12,624 nt of DNA from JANLQB01 sp043735935 (GCA_043735935.1 JAYTDO010000565.1:1-12624), one strand, 5' to 3'. Positions 1 to 7,262 are shown, counted from the stretch's first letter. Notes: a model not told the origin generated them from the sequence alone. Translations and numbers: made by a program.

Positions 1-2
1 TC

Positions 3-1241
3 TGGGATTTTTCCATGTCCGGCCTGCCGCAGATGCTCATGCTTTTCCTTTTCAGCGGCGCCGTCCACGCGCTCGTCCGCGCCGTCCAAGCACGCGAAGC
101 AGGGACGCCGACCTGGCGCTGGGCGATCGTCGCCGGTTTGTTTTTCGGCCTGCTGGCCCTGTCGCACGCGATCACTCTCTGGATTTTTGCCGGAGCGCTC
201 TTCTTCAGCGTTTTTGCCTTCGCTCCGCGCGGCCGCGACGCCGCCATCATGCTGGCGGTGGTCGGGGTCATGTATGCGCCGTGGATGATCCGAAATCAGC
301 AAGTCTGCGGCAATCCGCTCGGTCTTGGATGGTATTCGGGCCTCTATCAAATTCGCGGCTCGGAAAGTGAAGTGATGCGCTCGATGCAGATGCCCCTCAA
401 AGGCGTCTCTCCAACGGTTTTTCGCCAGAAAATCCAAGCGCAGACGATTGAGCAATTCGGAAAGATCTACGGCTATCTTGGCCACGTTCTCGTCGCCCCC
501 GTCTTCTTCATCGCGCTACTGCATTTGTTTAAGCGTGCGGAAACGGCACGCTTCCGCTGGTGCATCTTTTCGATGTGGATCTTTGCCGTGTTCGGCATGT
601 CTGCCTTCGGGCTCGATAATGAAACGGCCATCAGCGTCTCGGCGTCGCCGCTTCATTCGAACGATCTCCACGTGCTATTCATCCCGCTTCTCACCGCCTA
701 CGGATTGGCCTTCGTGCTGATGCTTTGGTCGCGGATGGACATGACGATCCGCCTCGTTCGCCTCGGATTCATCGCCGCCCTTTACCTCATCACGGGCATC
801 CCCTTCCTCCAGCAACTCGTCATCCTGCTCGGGCCGCCGTCCGCCCGCGTCCAATGGCGCCCTTACGTCCCGCCGTTCATCGCTATCCTCAACCAGTACA
901 CCAACGAGCGAGAAATCATCGCCTCCGACATGCCGTGGGCCGTCGCGTGGTACGCGGATCGGAAAAGCCTTTGGCTCACGATGACGATCCGCGATTTCAT
1001 CTCGCTCAACGATTACAATCTCCTCGGCAGCCATCTGGTCGGGCTCTACCTCACGCCCGTGTCGGGAGACCGCTCTTTCCTCGCTGACATCGCCAAGGGC
1101 GAATACCGCGAGTGGGCTCCCTTCATCCTCCGCGACGTCAACCTGAAGGACTTTCCGCTCCGCGCCCGCACCGGCCTACCGATCGACAACGAGTGCATCT
1201 TCTACAGCGACCGCGACCGCTGGACGAACCGGGAAGATTGA
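3..1241 (+). CDS. GT-C / ArnT-like membrane glycosyltransferase, C-terminal part (5' end outside window)
   Basis: The reading frame is open from the first complete codon and continues through an internal ATG at 15, so the true start lies upstream and this is a 3' fragment. Counting from that ATG there are about eight hydrophobic segments (roughly residues 4-22, 36-54, 55-70, 76-90, 153-171, 181-199, 218-238, 249-272), then a soluble C-terminal tail of about 135 residues. The tail has a stretch reading SDMPWAVAWYADRKSLWL, and the loop after the fourth helix reads APWMIRN. Both resemble the PMT/ArnT-like (GT39/GT83) polyprenyl-phosphate-sugar-dependent glycosyltransferases of bacterial inner membranes. 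The acidic catalytic loop expected near the N-terminus is outside the window, so activity and substrate cannot be judged. A 61-base gap separates it from xseB on the same strand; co-transcription is possible but not shown. Family call fairly secure, exact function unknown. Confidence 0.75.
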   Translation, partial: WDFSMSGLPQMLMLFLFSGAVHALVRAVQAREAGTPTWRWAIVAGLFFGLLALSHAITLWIFAGALFFSVFAFAPRGRDAAIMLAVVGVMYAPWMIRNQQVCGNPLGLGWYSGLYQIRGSESEVMRSMQMPLKGVSPTVFRQKIQAQTIEQFGKIYGYLGHVLVAPVFFIALLHLFKRAETARFRWCIFSMWIFAVFGMSAFGLDNETAISVSASPLHSNDLHVLFIPLLTAYGLAFVLMLWSRMDMTIRLVRLGFIAALYLITGIPFLQQLVILLGPPSARVQWRPYVPPFIAILNQYTNEREIIASDMPWAVAWYADRKSLWLTMTIRDFISLNDYNLLGSHLVGLYLTPVSGDRSFLADIAKGEYREWAPFILRDVNLKDFPLRARTGLPIDNECIFYSDRDRWTNRED

Positions 1242-1302
1242 CGCAAAGACCGATCGGGGTTTGCCAGAGCCGGTCCCGACGACGTAAAGTCCACGACCGC
1301 GA

Positions 1303-1605
1303 ATGGCCAAACCCAACGCACCCACCACACCTGAAACCTTCGAGACCGCCATGGAGCGGCTCGAAAAGATCGTGCAAGCGATGGACTCGCCCACGCTTCC
1401 CTTGGACGACCTCATCAAACACTACGAGGAAGGCACCGTGCTCGTGAAGGTGTGCGAGGAAAAGCTCAAGGAAGCCGAGCGGAAGATCGAAATCATCACG
1501 CGAACCTCCCAGGGGCAACCCGAACTCGCCGAGTTCGATCCCGACGCAAAATCCTCCGAGGGAAAGACGCCCGCCGGACCGCGCAAGGACATCAACCTTT
1601 TTTGA
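1303..1605 (+). CDS. xseB: Exodeoxyribonuclease VII small subunit
   Basis: This 100-residue protein has the typical XseB layout. An N-terminal helix reads FETAMERLEKIVQAMD (about residues 13-28), followed by the LPLDDLIKHYEEG turn and a second long charged helix ending KLKEAERKIEIIT. The tail of about 30 residues is acidic to basic and poorly ordered. XseB is the small subunit of exonuclease VII: several copies bind each XseA chain and make a nuclease that degrades single-stranded DNA to oligonucleotides in the cytoplasm. The large subunit gene xseA is not in the window. The ATG at 1303 fits the family N-terminus; no Shine-Dalgarno motif precedes it. The stop codon is one base before the dxs start, so the two genes almost certainly form one transcript, an arrangement also common in Proteobacteria (there usually with ispA between). 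Confidence 0.93.
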   Translation: MAKPNAPTTPETFETAMERLEKIVQAMDSPTLPLDDLIKHYEEGTVLVKVCEEKLKEAERKIEIITRTSQGQPELAEFDPDAKSSEGKTPAGPRKDINLF

Positions 1606-1606
1606 A

Positions 1607-3523
1607 ATGCTGCCGCCCATTCTACCGACCATCCAGTCCCCCGCCGACATCAAGTCGCTCGCCGAAAAGGATCTTCCACAACTGGCCCAGGAAGTCCGCG
1701 ACGAATTGATCCGCGTGCTTTCCGAGGAAAACCCGACCTCGGTCGGCGGCCACCTCGGCCCGAACCTCGGCGTGGTCGAACTCACCATCGCACTGCACCG
1801 CGTGTTCCAGACGCCGAAGGACAAATTCGTCTTCGACGTTTCACACCAGGGCTACGTCCACAAGCTCTTCACCGGGCGCCGAGAACGCTTCGAAACCATG
1901 CGCCAGTATGAAGGCCTCAACGGCTTTCTCCTCCGCACGGAAAGCGAACACGACTGCTACGGAGCCGGCCACGCCGGGACCGCCATCAGCGCCGCGCTCG
2001 GCATGGCGGTCGGGCGCGATCTGCGGGGGACGGATGAGCATGTCGTCGTCGTCGCCGGCGATGCCGCGTTTACGTGCGGCGTCAGCTACGAGGCGCTCAA
2101 CAACGTCTCGGAGCAAACCAAACGTTTCATCGTCGTGCTCAACGACAATGAATGGTCGATCGCCAAAAACGTCGGTGCGATGGCCAGCTATTTTAACAAG
2201 ATCGCGACGCATCCGACCTACGCGCATCTCCACGAAAAGGCCGCCGGGTTCATCAAAATGATCGGCGGGGAATTCGCCGCCGGCCTCGCTCACAAGGTGG
2301 AAGCTGGGGTAAAAAATCTTCTGCTCCCGAGCGTCATCTTTGAAGAACTCGGCCTCCGCTATTATGGACCGATCGACGGTCACGACGTGGGACTGCTGGA
2401 GCGGACATTCGAGTTTCTCAAGACCCAGAACGAACCCGTCCTGCTTCACATCCTCACCCAAAAAGGAAAGGGTTATGCGCCTGCGCTCGAGCAGCCGGAC
2501 AAATTTCATGGCCTCGGAAAATTCGAGCCCAAAACCGGCAAGACCGCGTCCGCCTCGTCGCCCACCTACAGCGAGCTTTTTGGAAAGACGCTCGCTAAGT
2601 TTGCCGACACCAACACCAAGGTCGTCGCCATCACCGGCGCGATGCCCACCGGCACCGGCCTCGTCCATTTCGCGAAGGCGCACCCGGACAAATATTTCGA
2701 CGTCGGCATCGCCGAAGAGCACGCCGCCTTGTTTGCAGCGGGTCTGGCGGCGCAAGGATTCAAGCCCTTCCTGGCGATTTACTCCACTTTCATGCAGCGC
2801 GCGTATGACATGATCATCCACGACATCGCGCTACAGAATCTCAATGTCGCGCTGTGCATGGATCGCGGCGGCTTGAGCGGCGACGATGGCCCGACCCACC
2901 ACGGCCTCTTCGATATCGGCTACCTGCGCCACGTGCCCGGGCTCATTCACATGCAGCCCAAGGACGAAGATGAATTCGTCGACATGCTCTGGACGATGGC
3001 CAACCACACCGGCGGCCCGATCGCCATCCGTTACCCTCGTGGCATCGGCACCGGCGCCACGCCAAAGCCCCAGCCGCGGCTGCTCGAAATCGGCAAGGCG
3101 GAAGTCGTCAAACACGGCACCCGCGTCGTCCTCATCGGACTCGGTGGAATGTGCGAGATGGCGGAGGAAGCCGCAGCCCTCCTCGAAGCACAGGGCATCA
3201 GCGCCGCCGTCATCAACCCACGCTGGATCAAGCCCCTGGACGCCGGCACCATCGAATTTTTCGCCCGTGGCGCCGAGGTCGTCTGCACCCTGGAGGACCA
3301 TGTCTTGCACAACGGTTTCGGCTGCGCCGTCATCGAGCATCTCAATGACGCCGGCATCAAGACGCCCGTCGTCCGCATCGGCTGGCCCGATCAATTCATC
3401 GAGCATGGAGCCGTGGAGATTCTCCGGAAAAAACACGGGCTCACCGCCCAAGCCGCCTTCGAAAAAGTGCTCCCTTTGCTGAAAGCTTCGCCCGCCGCAA
3501 AGTCCACGCAAAACGTCGCGTAA
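1607..3523 (+). CDS. dxs: 1-deoxy-D-xylulose-5-phosphate synthase
   Basis: This 638-residue thiamine diphosphate enzyme condenses pyruvate with glyceraldehyde 3-phosphate to DXP, the first step of the MEP isoprenoid pathway; it acts in the cytoplasm. Key residues fall at the same positions as I recall for the E. coli enzyme (about 620 residues): His49 in GGHLG, Asp152 and Asn181 of the metal/thiamine motif, Glu370 in IAEEHA, Arg398 in STFMQRAYD, and Asp427 and His431 in SGDDGPTH. The thiamine motif is a variant: residues 151-158 read GDAAFTCG rather than the usual GDGALTGG type, and residues 179-183 read NDNEW rather than NDNEM. Similarly, DVSHQGYVHK replaces the usual DVGHQAYPHK. It is still most likely a true DXS, because catalytic residues of both halves are kept. 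It follows xseB by one base; no ispA or xseA is in the window. The extra C-terminal length is a short Ala/Lys/Ser tail. Confidence 0.95.
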   Translation: MLPPILPTIQSPADIKSLAEKDLPQLAQEVRDELIRVLSEENPTSVGGHLGPNLGVVELTIALHRVFQTPKDKFVFDVSHQGYVHKLFTGRRERFETMRQYEGLNGFLLRTESEHDCYGAGHAGTAISAALGMAVGRDLRGTDEHVVVVAGDAAFTCGVSYEALNNVSEQTKRFIVVLNDNEWSIAKNVGAMASYFNKIATHPTYAHLHEKAAGFIKMIGGEFAAGLAHKVEAGVKNLLLPSVIFEELGLRYYGPIDGHDVGLLERTFEFLKTQNEPVLLHILTQKGKGYAPALEQPDKFHGLGKFEPKTGKTASASSPTYSELFGKTLAKFADTNTKVVAITGAMPTGTGLVHFAKAHPDKYFDVGIAEEHAALFAAGLAAQGFKPFLAIYSTFMQRAYDMIIHDIALQNLNVALCMDRGGLSGDDGPTHHGLFDIGYLRHVPGLIHMQPKDEDEFVDMLWTMANHTGGPIAIRYPRGIGTGATPKPQPRLLEIGKAEVVKHGTRVVLIGLGGMCEMAEEAAALLEAQGISAAVINPRWIKPLDAGTIEFFARGAEVVCTLEDHVLHNGFGCAVIEHLNDAGIKTPVVRIGWPDQFIEHGAVEILRKKHGLTAQAAFEKVLPLLKASPAAKSTQNVA

Positions 3524-3580
3524 GACTGCGGGATGAGTTTCAACGAGCTTTGAGGGCTCGGATCGACCTTCGCGTGAGCG

Positions 3581-3626
3581 TGCACTCGCATGGATCTGGA
3601 TCTCCAAATCCATGCAACGGTGTGCA
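3581..3626. repeat. Large imperfect palindrome downstream of dxs
   Basis: GCATGGAT (3588-3595) is an exact inverted copy of ATCCATGC (3608-3615). After one mismatched pair, an inner TGGA (3597-3600) pairs with TCCA (3603-3606). Thus 24 of the 28 bases at 3588-3615 match in the palindrome. Outside it, TGCAC (3581-3585) pairs with GTGCA (3622-3626) across an internal loop. It begins 58 bases after the dxs stop. No T-run follows directly, so it is not a classical intrinsic terminator. It could be an mRNA-stabilising 3' hairpin, a Rho-independent terminator of unusual type, or a binding site for a dimeric regulator of the DUF1080 gene. The structure is seen directly; its role is unknown. Confidence 0.7.
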
Positions 3627-3691
3627 TTTGAACGATCCCCGAAGCGCGTTCGGCGCGGCGTGTTCGGACTATGCGGGCGCGGATTTTTTTG

Positions 3692-3737
3692 GGATGCCTC
3701 GGGACCACGAAGTTTCCGCTTCCCCACACAGGCATCC
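3692..3737 (+). repeat. Inverted repeat in the leader of the DUF1080 gene
   Basis: GGATGCCT (3692-3699) and AGGCATCC (3730-3737) are exact inverted copies separated by 30 bases. The loop can itself form a short inner stem (GGGA at 3701-3704 with TCCC at 3721-3724). The repeat ends 33 bases before the chosen ATG at 3771, so in mRNA it would sit just before the ribosome landing zone. It may be a leader structure or an operator; chance occurrence cannot be excluded. Confidence 0.45.
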
Positions 3738-3770
3738 ATCTGCCTAATCTCCCGCCCTAACCCTCGCTCC

Positions 3771-4598
3771 ATGAAACATCTCGCCCTCATCCCTGCACTC
3801 GCGATCACTCTCACCGCCCGCGCCAGCGCAGCCGGTCTCGGTTATCAGGATACGCCGAGTTATCCCGGCACCAAGTGGCACATTCACGACGGTGAGCGCC
3901 CTCAACCTCCCATCGTGACTCCCGGCGAATTCTCAACACAGGAAAAAGCCGGCACTGCTCCGTCCGACGCGGTCGTGCTCTTCGATGGAATGGATTTGAG
4001 CAAGTGGAAATCCGGCAAGGACCCGGCCAAGTGGAAAGTCGAGAACGGTTATTTCGAAGTCGTCCCAGGCACGGGCACGCTCGCCACGGCGGACGAGTTC
4101 GGCCCCGACGTTCAACTGCACATCGAATTTGCCACGCCTCCGCCGAAGGGCGACGGCCAGGGACGCGGGAACAGCGGGGTCTTTTTCTACGGCCGCTACG
4201 AGATCCAGGTGCTGGATAATTACAACAACCCCACTTACCCAGACGGCCAGGCGACGGCGCTCTACGGCCAGACGCCCCCGCTCGTGAACGTCTCGAGGAA
4301 GCCCGGCGAGTGGCAGATGTACGACATCATTTTCAATGGCCCGCGCTTCAAGGACGGCAAACTCGAAACTCCCGCCTTTGCGACCATCTTCCATAACGGC
4401 GTCCTCACTCAGAACCACACGCAATTGCTCGGTCCGACGCCACACCGCGCCGTCGGCGTCTACACGCCGCATCCTGAAAAGGGCAACATTCAGCTTCAGG
4501 ATCACGGTAACCCGATGCGCTTTCGGAACGTGTGGATACGCGAACTGAAGCCGGTCGAACTGCCGAACGGCCCCGCCGAGGCTGCGCCCGCGAAGTAA
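3771..4598 (+). CDS. Secreted DUF1080 protein (3-keto-disaccharide hydrolase family)
   Basis: The ATG at 3771 gives a 275-residue protein beginning with a signal peptide (MKH, hydrophobic LALIPALAITLTA, probable cut after ASA near residue 20). The frame extends upstream to 3612, but that part is Arg-rich and unlike the family. After a short linker, the PF06439 (DUF1080) fold runs from about residue 66 (VVLFDGMDLSKW) to about 265. Family hallmarks include GNSGVFFYGRYEIQVLD, a PGEWQMYDIIF block, FHNGVLTQNH and LQDHGNPMRFRNVWIREL. Members have a concanavalin-like beta-sandwich, are very common in Verrucomicrobiota, Planctomycetota and Bacteroidota, and include enzymes that hydrolyse 3-keto-disaccharides. 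Export to the periplasm or cell surface is likely. Substrate here is unknown. The sugar-oxidising GMC cluster from 7263 is a possible upstream partner, but an ABC exporter and a pilin-like gene lie between. No Shine-Dalgarno motif precedes the start. Confidence 0.88.
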   Translation: MKHLALIPALAITLTARASAAGLGYQDTPSYPGTKWHIHDGERPQPPIVTPGEFSTQEKAGTAPSDAVVLFDGMDLSKWKSGKDPAKWKVENGYFEVVPGTGTLATADEFGPDVQLHIEFATPPPKGDGQGRGNSGVFFYGRYEIQVLDNYNNPTYPDGQATALYGQTPPLVNVSRKPGEWQMYDIIFNGPRFKDGKLETPAFATIFHNGVLTQNHTQLLGPTPHRAVGVYTPHPEKGNIQLQDHGNPMRFRNVWIRELKPVELPNGPAEAAPAK

Positions 4599-4607
4599 TC
4601 CCGGCTG

Positions 4608-4648
4608 CGCGCCTGGCGCGTGACACCCGAGGAACGGCCTGCGGCCGT
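4608..4648 (+). terminator. Two tandem GC-rich hairpins after the DUF1080 gene (tentative)
   Basis: Two short GC-rich stems lie between the DUF1080 stop and the ABC exporter. CGCGC (4608-4612) pairs with GCGCG (4616-4620) around a 3-base loop, and ACGGCC (4634-4639) pairs with GGCCGT (4643-4648) around TGC. Only three T bases follow the second stem, so intrinsic termination would be weak. The second stem ends 5 bases before the earliest possible start (TTG 4654) and would hinder initiation there, which argues for a later start of the ABC gene. Confidence 0.35.
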
Positions 4649-4668
4649 CGGATTTGCAAACACCACCC

Positions 4669-6459
4669 GTGCCGGAACCCACCGCCGTTGCTCCCCGTCG
4701 CTCCCTCATGGAGCTGGCAGGCCTGTTCCGATACGTGCGCCCATGGCGCAAGCGTTTCATCGGGGCGATGATCGGTTCGTTCGTCAGCATGGGATTTGGG
4801 CTCATGTTCCCGTACTTGGTCGGCAACCTCCTCGACGCGGCGATTCCCTCCGTCAAACCGTCCAGTCTGCCTCCGTGGATGCGCGACATCGATCGGGTCG
4901 CGCTCTTTCTGGCGGGCAGCCTCGCCATCCAGGCCACGCTCACGTTCTTCACTTCATTTTCCTTTGCCAAAGTGGGCGAGAGCGCGGTGGTCGCTCTCAG
5001 GCGTGATCTTTACGAGCGGCTCATCGCACTGCCCATGCGCTTCTTCGCGGTCCACCGCGTCGGCGAATTATCCAGCCGTCTCTCGAATGACCTCGCGCAG
5101 ATCCAGGACACGCTCACCTTCACGTGCGCCCAAGCCATCCGGCAGATCATGATGCTCACCGGCGGGCTCGCCCTCATCACCCTCACCTCCGTCCGCTTGA
5201 GCCTCGTGATGATTTCCTCGTTTCCCGTCCTCACTCTTCTCGCGGTCATTTTCGGGCGGCGTATCCGCGCCCTGTCGCGGAAGGCGCAGGACCGATTGGC
5301 GGACACGGCGACGATCGTCGACGAAACTCTTCAGGGCATCGCAAACGTGAAGGCCTACGGCAACGAGCGGCACGAGAGCGCCCGCTACACCCGCGGGCTG
5401 GAGAGTTTTCTCGGGATTATCCTCAAAGGTGCGCGGCTGCGCGCGGGGCTCATTTCGTTTATCATCGTCGGCATTTTCGGCAGCATCGTACTGGTGATGT
5501 GGTACGGAGCGCAGCTCATGCAGGCAGGGCAGCTTTCCCACGGCGAATTAACCCGCTTCATCCTCGCGACGGTGTTCGTCGGCGGCAGCGTGAGCAGTTT
5601 CGCGGAAATATTCACCCAGATCCAAAAGACGCTCGGCGCCACGCAACGTGTCCGCGAATTGCTCGAAGAGCCGACCGAAGCCGTCGCTATCGGCAATGCC
5701 ACGCCATCCGGGGATCGACTGGCAGGTGCGGTTCGTCTCGATTCGGTCGCATTTCGCTATCCTTCGCGCCCAGACCTCCCCGTCCTGCGCGGCATCAGCC
5801 TGCAAGCGCGGCCCGGCGAACGGATCGCCCTCGTCGGCCCGAGCGGAGCGGGTAAAAGCACCCTCGTCTCACTGCTCCTCCGATTTTACGAACCGGACTC
5901 CGGGCAAATATTTTTCGACGAGAAACGGGCAACAGATTTCGAGCTTTCCACGCTCCGCGCGAATCTCGCGATCGTCCCGCAAGAGGTTTTACTCTTCGGC
6001 GGGAGCATCCGGGAAAACATCGCCTACGGCCGCACCGATGCTTCGGAAGGAGACATCCGCCTCGCCGCACGACGTGCACACTGCGAGGAGTTTATCGATC
6101 GGTTTCCCGAAGGGGATGCCACACTCGTCGGGGAGCGCGGCATCCAGCTCAGCGGCGGTCAAAAACAACGGATCGCCATCGCCCGGGCGTTGTTACGCGA
6201 TCCGGCGGTGCTCATCCTCGATGAAGCGACCAGTTCGCTCGACAGCGAGAGCGAGCGTCTGATCCAAGAGGCGCTCGCCGAATTGCTGAAGGGACGAACG
6301 GCATTTATCATCGCCCACCGCCTGTCGACGATCCGGCAATGCGACCGAATTCACGTGCTGGAGGCGGGCGTCATCACCGAGAGCGGCACGCACGAGGAAC
6401 TCATCCAGCGAGAAGGTGGCACGTATCGTCGCCTCGCCGAGTTGCAATTCCAGAGTTAA
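4669..6459 (+). CDS. ABC exporter, half-size (fused membrane and ATPase domains; MsbA/ABCB type)
   Basis: Residue numbers count from GTG 4669, giving 596 residues. An N-terminal six-helix exporter domain (about residues 20-325) is fused to an ATPase domain. The latter has Walker A GPSGAGKS (390-397), the Q-loop Gln438 in VPQEVLLFGG, signature LSGGQ (494-498), Walker B LILDE (515-519) with catalytic Glu, the D-loop SSLD, and H-loop His550. All are intact, so an active ATP-driven exporter that works as a dimer in the inner membrane is expected. The family includes lipid A flippase MsbA and lipid, peptide and drug exporters; nothing here fixes the substrate. The start is uncertain: TTG 4654, GTG 4669 or ATG 4708 are all in frame. 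GTG is preferred because it gives a natural N-terminus and lies in an unstructured AT-rich patch beyond a hairpin. ATG 4708 would remove only a Pro-rich leader. No Shine-Dalgarno motif helps. Confidence 0.9.
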   Translation: MPEPTAVAPRRSLMELAGLFRYVRPWRKRFIGAMIGSFVSMGFGLMFPYLVGNLLDAAIPSVKPSSLPPWMRDIDRVALFLAGSLAIQATLTFFTSFSFAKVGESAVVALRRDLYERLIALPMRFFAVHRVGELSSRLSNDLAQIQDTLTFTCAQAIRQIMMLTGGLALITLTSVRLSLVMISSFPVLTLLAVIFGRRIRALSRKAQDRLADTATIVDETLQGIANVKAYGNERHESARYTRGLESFLGIILKGARLRAGLISFIIVGIFGSIVLVMWYGAQLMQAGQLSHGELTRFILATVFVGGSVSSFAEIFTQIQKTLGATQRVRELLEEPTEAVAIGNATPSGDRLAGAVRLDSVAFRYPSRPDLPVLRGISLQARPGERIALVGPSGAGKSTLVSLLLRFYEPDSGQIFFDEKRATDFELSTLRANLAIVPQEVLLFGGSIRENIAYGRTDASEGDIRLAARRAHCEEFIDRFPEGDATLVGERGIQLSGGQKQRIAIARALLRDPAVLILDEATSSLDSESERLIQEALAELLKGRTAFIIAHRLSTIRQCDRIHVLEAGVITESGTHEELIQREGGTYRRLAELQFQS

Positions 6460-6465
6460 CCCCCA

Positions 6466-6520
6466 AAAACAGCAACATCCAGCCGCCCGAAGGACGACTG
6501 GATGTTGTGAAGTAAGTTTT
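6466..6520. terminator. Shared intrinsic terminator between convergent ABC and pseudopilin-like genes
   Basis: CAACATCCAG (6473-6482) and CTGGATGTTG (6498-6507) form an exact 10-base-pair stem with a 15-base loop. Read on the minus strand, the stem is followed within three bases by five T (complement of A 6465-6469), a good intrinsic terminator for the pseudopilin-like gene. Read on the plus strand, TTTT follows only after nine more bases, so it should be weaker for the ABC gene. Stop codons of the two genes lie on either side (6459 and 6540). Confidence 0.75.
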
Positions 6521-6539
6521 GTGCCTTTCGGCCTCGGGT

Positions 6540-6941
6540 TTACTTGAAGGGCGACCAGAACTCGGCAGGGGCCACGTCGGAGAGCGCCGTGAAGGTCGCT
6601 GCCGGGACCTTCGGAATCGCATCGACCGAGAAGGTGCCAAAGGCGTTTCCGAGCAAGTCCTTCGTGCCGGAGTTGGCGAGGGTCGAGCCGGCCTTTAGGT
6701 AAAGGACGACATCGCTCCAGCCGACGTTGGCGCCGGTGGTCTTGTTGGTTTCGATCGCATACTGGTCGATCGCCGCATCGATCATGCGAAGGTCTTCGAG
6801 GATGCGGGTGGCCTGGGAGCGCTTGCGAGCACGCAGGAAGTTCGGGACGGCGATCGCCGCGAGTAGCGCGATGATGGCCACGACGATCATGATTTCGACG
6901 AGGGTGAAGCCCCCGCGGTTCTTGTTCAATTTCTGGAGCAT
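6540..6941 (-). CDS. Type IV pilin / type II secretion pseudopilin-like protein
   Basis: This 133-residue protein has a clear prepilin leader: 11 residues rich in Lys/Asn/Arg, then the cleavage site RGG|FTLVE with the conserved Glu at mature position 5. A hydrophobic helix IMIVVAIIALLAAIAVPNFL follows (about residues 17-36) and then a small C-terminal domain of about 95 residues. The protein should be cut and N-methylated by a prepilin peptidase and sit in the inner membrane or in a filament. The short head with a DLLGNAFG segment resembles GspG-like and stand-alone pseudopilins that are numerous in Verrucomicrobiota genomes. No secretion or pilus assembly gene lies nearby, so whether it builds a pilus or a secretion pseudopilus is open. 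It is monocistronic, with its own terminator at 6466-6520 and an AT-rich leader. ATG at 6941-6939; no Shine-Dalgarno motif. Confidence 0.87.
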   Translation of the reverse strand: MLQKLNKNRGGFTLVEIMIVVAIIALLAAIAVPNFLRARKRSQATRILEDLRMIDAAIDQYAIETNKTTGANVGWSDVVLYLKAGSTLANSGTKDLLGNAFGTFSVDAIPKVPAATFTALSDVAPAEFWSPFK

Positions 6942-7262
6942 ATTATTGGTGCGTTTGTTTTGTTATTTGTTTCTTGATCCGACAGGAGTTGACCTCGCAT
7001 CGGATGAGACTCCTATTAGCAACGGCGATGCCAACGGCGTTGAGGGTTTCCATAATTTCAATAAAATATAAGAGCCTCTCTGAAGAATCATCCCGACTTA
7101 CTGATCATTCTACCGCCGTTTCCCTGAAAACGACGCGGAATCGTTATGGAAAATGAGAAGCATCGCTGACCGTTTTTATCATAAACGCGAAACCCGTCTC
7201 TCAGTCTCGCAACTTTTTACCCAAGGATTGACCTAATCCGACTGACAAAGCATCGTCGTGCC
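6942..7262. other. Divergent intergenic region, pseudopilin-like gene / GMC cluster
   Basis: These 321 bases are clearly richer in A+T than the flanking genes and must carry the promoters of both divergent units. I see no gene; a 60-codon frame at 6974-7156 starts with TTG and resembles nothing. Visible structure: ATCCGA (6977-6982) with TCGGAT (7000-7005), interleaved with AGGAGT (6984-6989) and ACTCCT (7009-7014), in the leader of the pilin-like gene. GGATT (7225-7229) pairs with AATCC (7235-7239) just before GMC 1. The most AT-rich patch is 7050-7071. A TATCAT at 7177-7182 resembles a -10 box for GMC 1 but has no matching -35 box, so promoters remain unassigned. Confidence 0.55.

Larger units (their letters stand above)
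3524..3770. other. Spacer between dxs and the DUF1080 gene, rich in inverted repeats
   Basis: No credible gene is seen in these 247 bases; the open frame running through them from 3612 is only an upstream extension of the DUF1080 frame. The spacer holds several inverted repeats. These are CGAGC (3544-3548) with GCTCG (3556-3560); the large palindrome at 3581-3626; CCGAA (3639-3643) with TTCGG (3649-3653) around a 5-base loop; and GGATGCCT (3692-3699) with AGGCATCC (3730-3737). A run of seven T lies at 3684-3690 but has no GC-rich stem directly before it. The end of the xseB-dxs transcript and the promoter of the DUF1080 gene must both be here if the two are separate units; I could not identify convincing -35/-10 boxes. 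Confidence 0.6.

Noticed and set aside
1138..1824. A 228-codon minus-strand frame across the end of the glycosyltransferase gene, xseB and the start of dxs
   Set aside because: It is a GC-rich antisense frame over clear coding sequence (xseB and dxs), with Ser/Arg/Gly-rich low-information content.
3684..3690. Run of seven T as an intrinsic terminator of dxs
   Set aside because: No GC-rich stem lies directly before it; the nearest stem (3639-3653) ends about 30 bases upstream.
3612..3770. N-terminal extension of the DUF1080 protein in the same frame
   Set aside because: It is Arg-rich, lies across intergenic inverted repeats, and would bury a clear signal peptide that starts at the ATG at 3771.
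6974..7156. A 60-codon plus-strand frame in the divergent spacer
   Set aside because: It has a TTG start, no recognisable motif, and base composition typical of the AT-rich spacer; it is probably not a gene.
7228..7256. TTGACC at 7228-7233 as a -35 box for GMC 1
   Set aside because: The sequence 17 bases downstream (CATCGT) does not resemble a -10 box, and the element would lie too close to the ATG for certainty.
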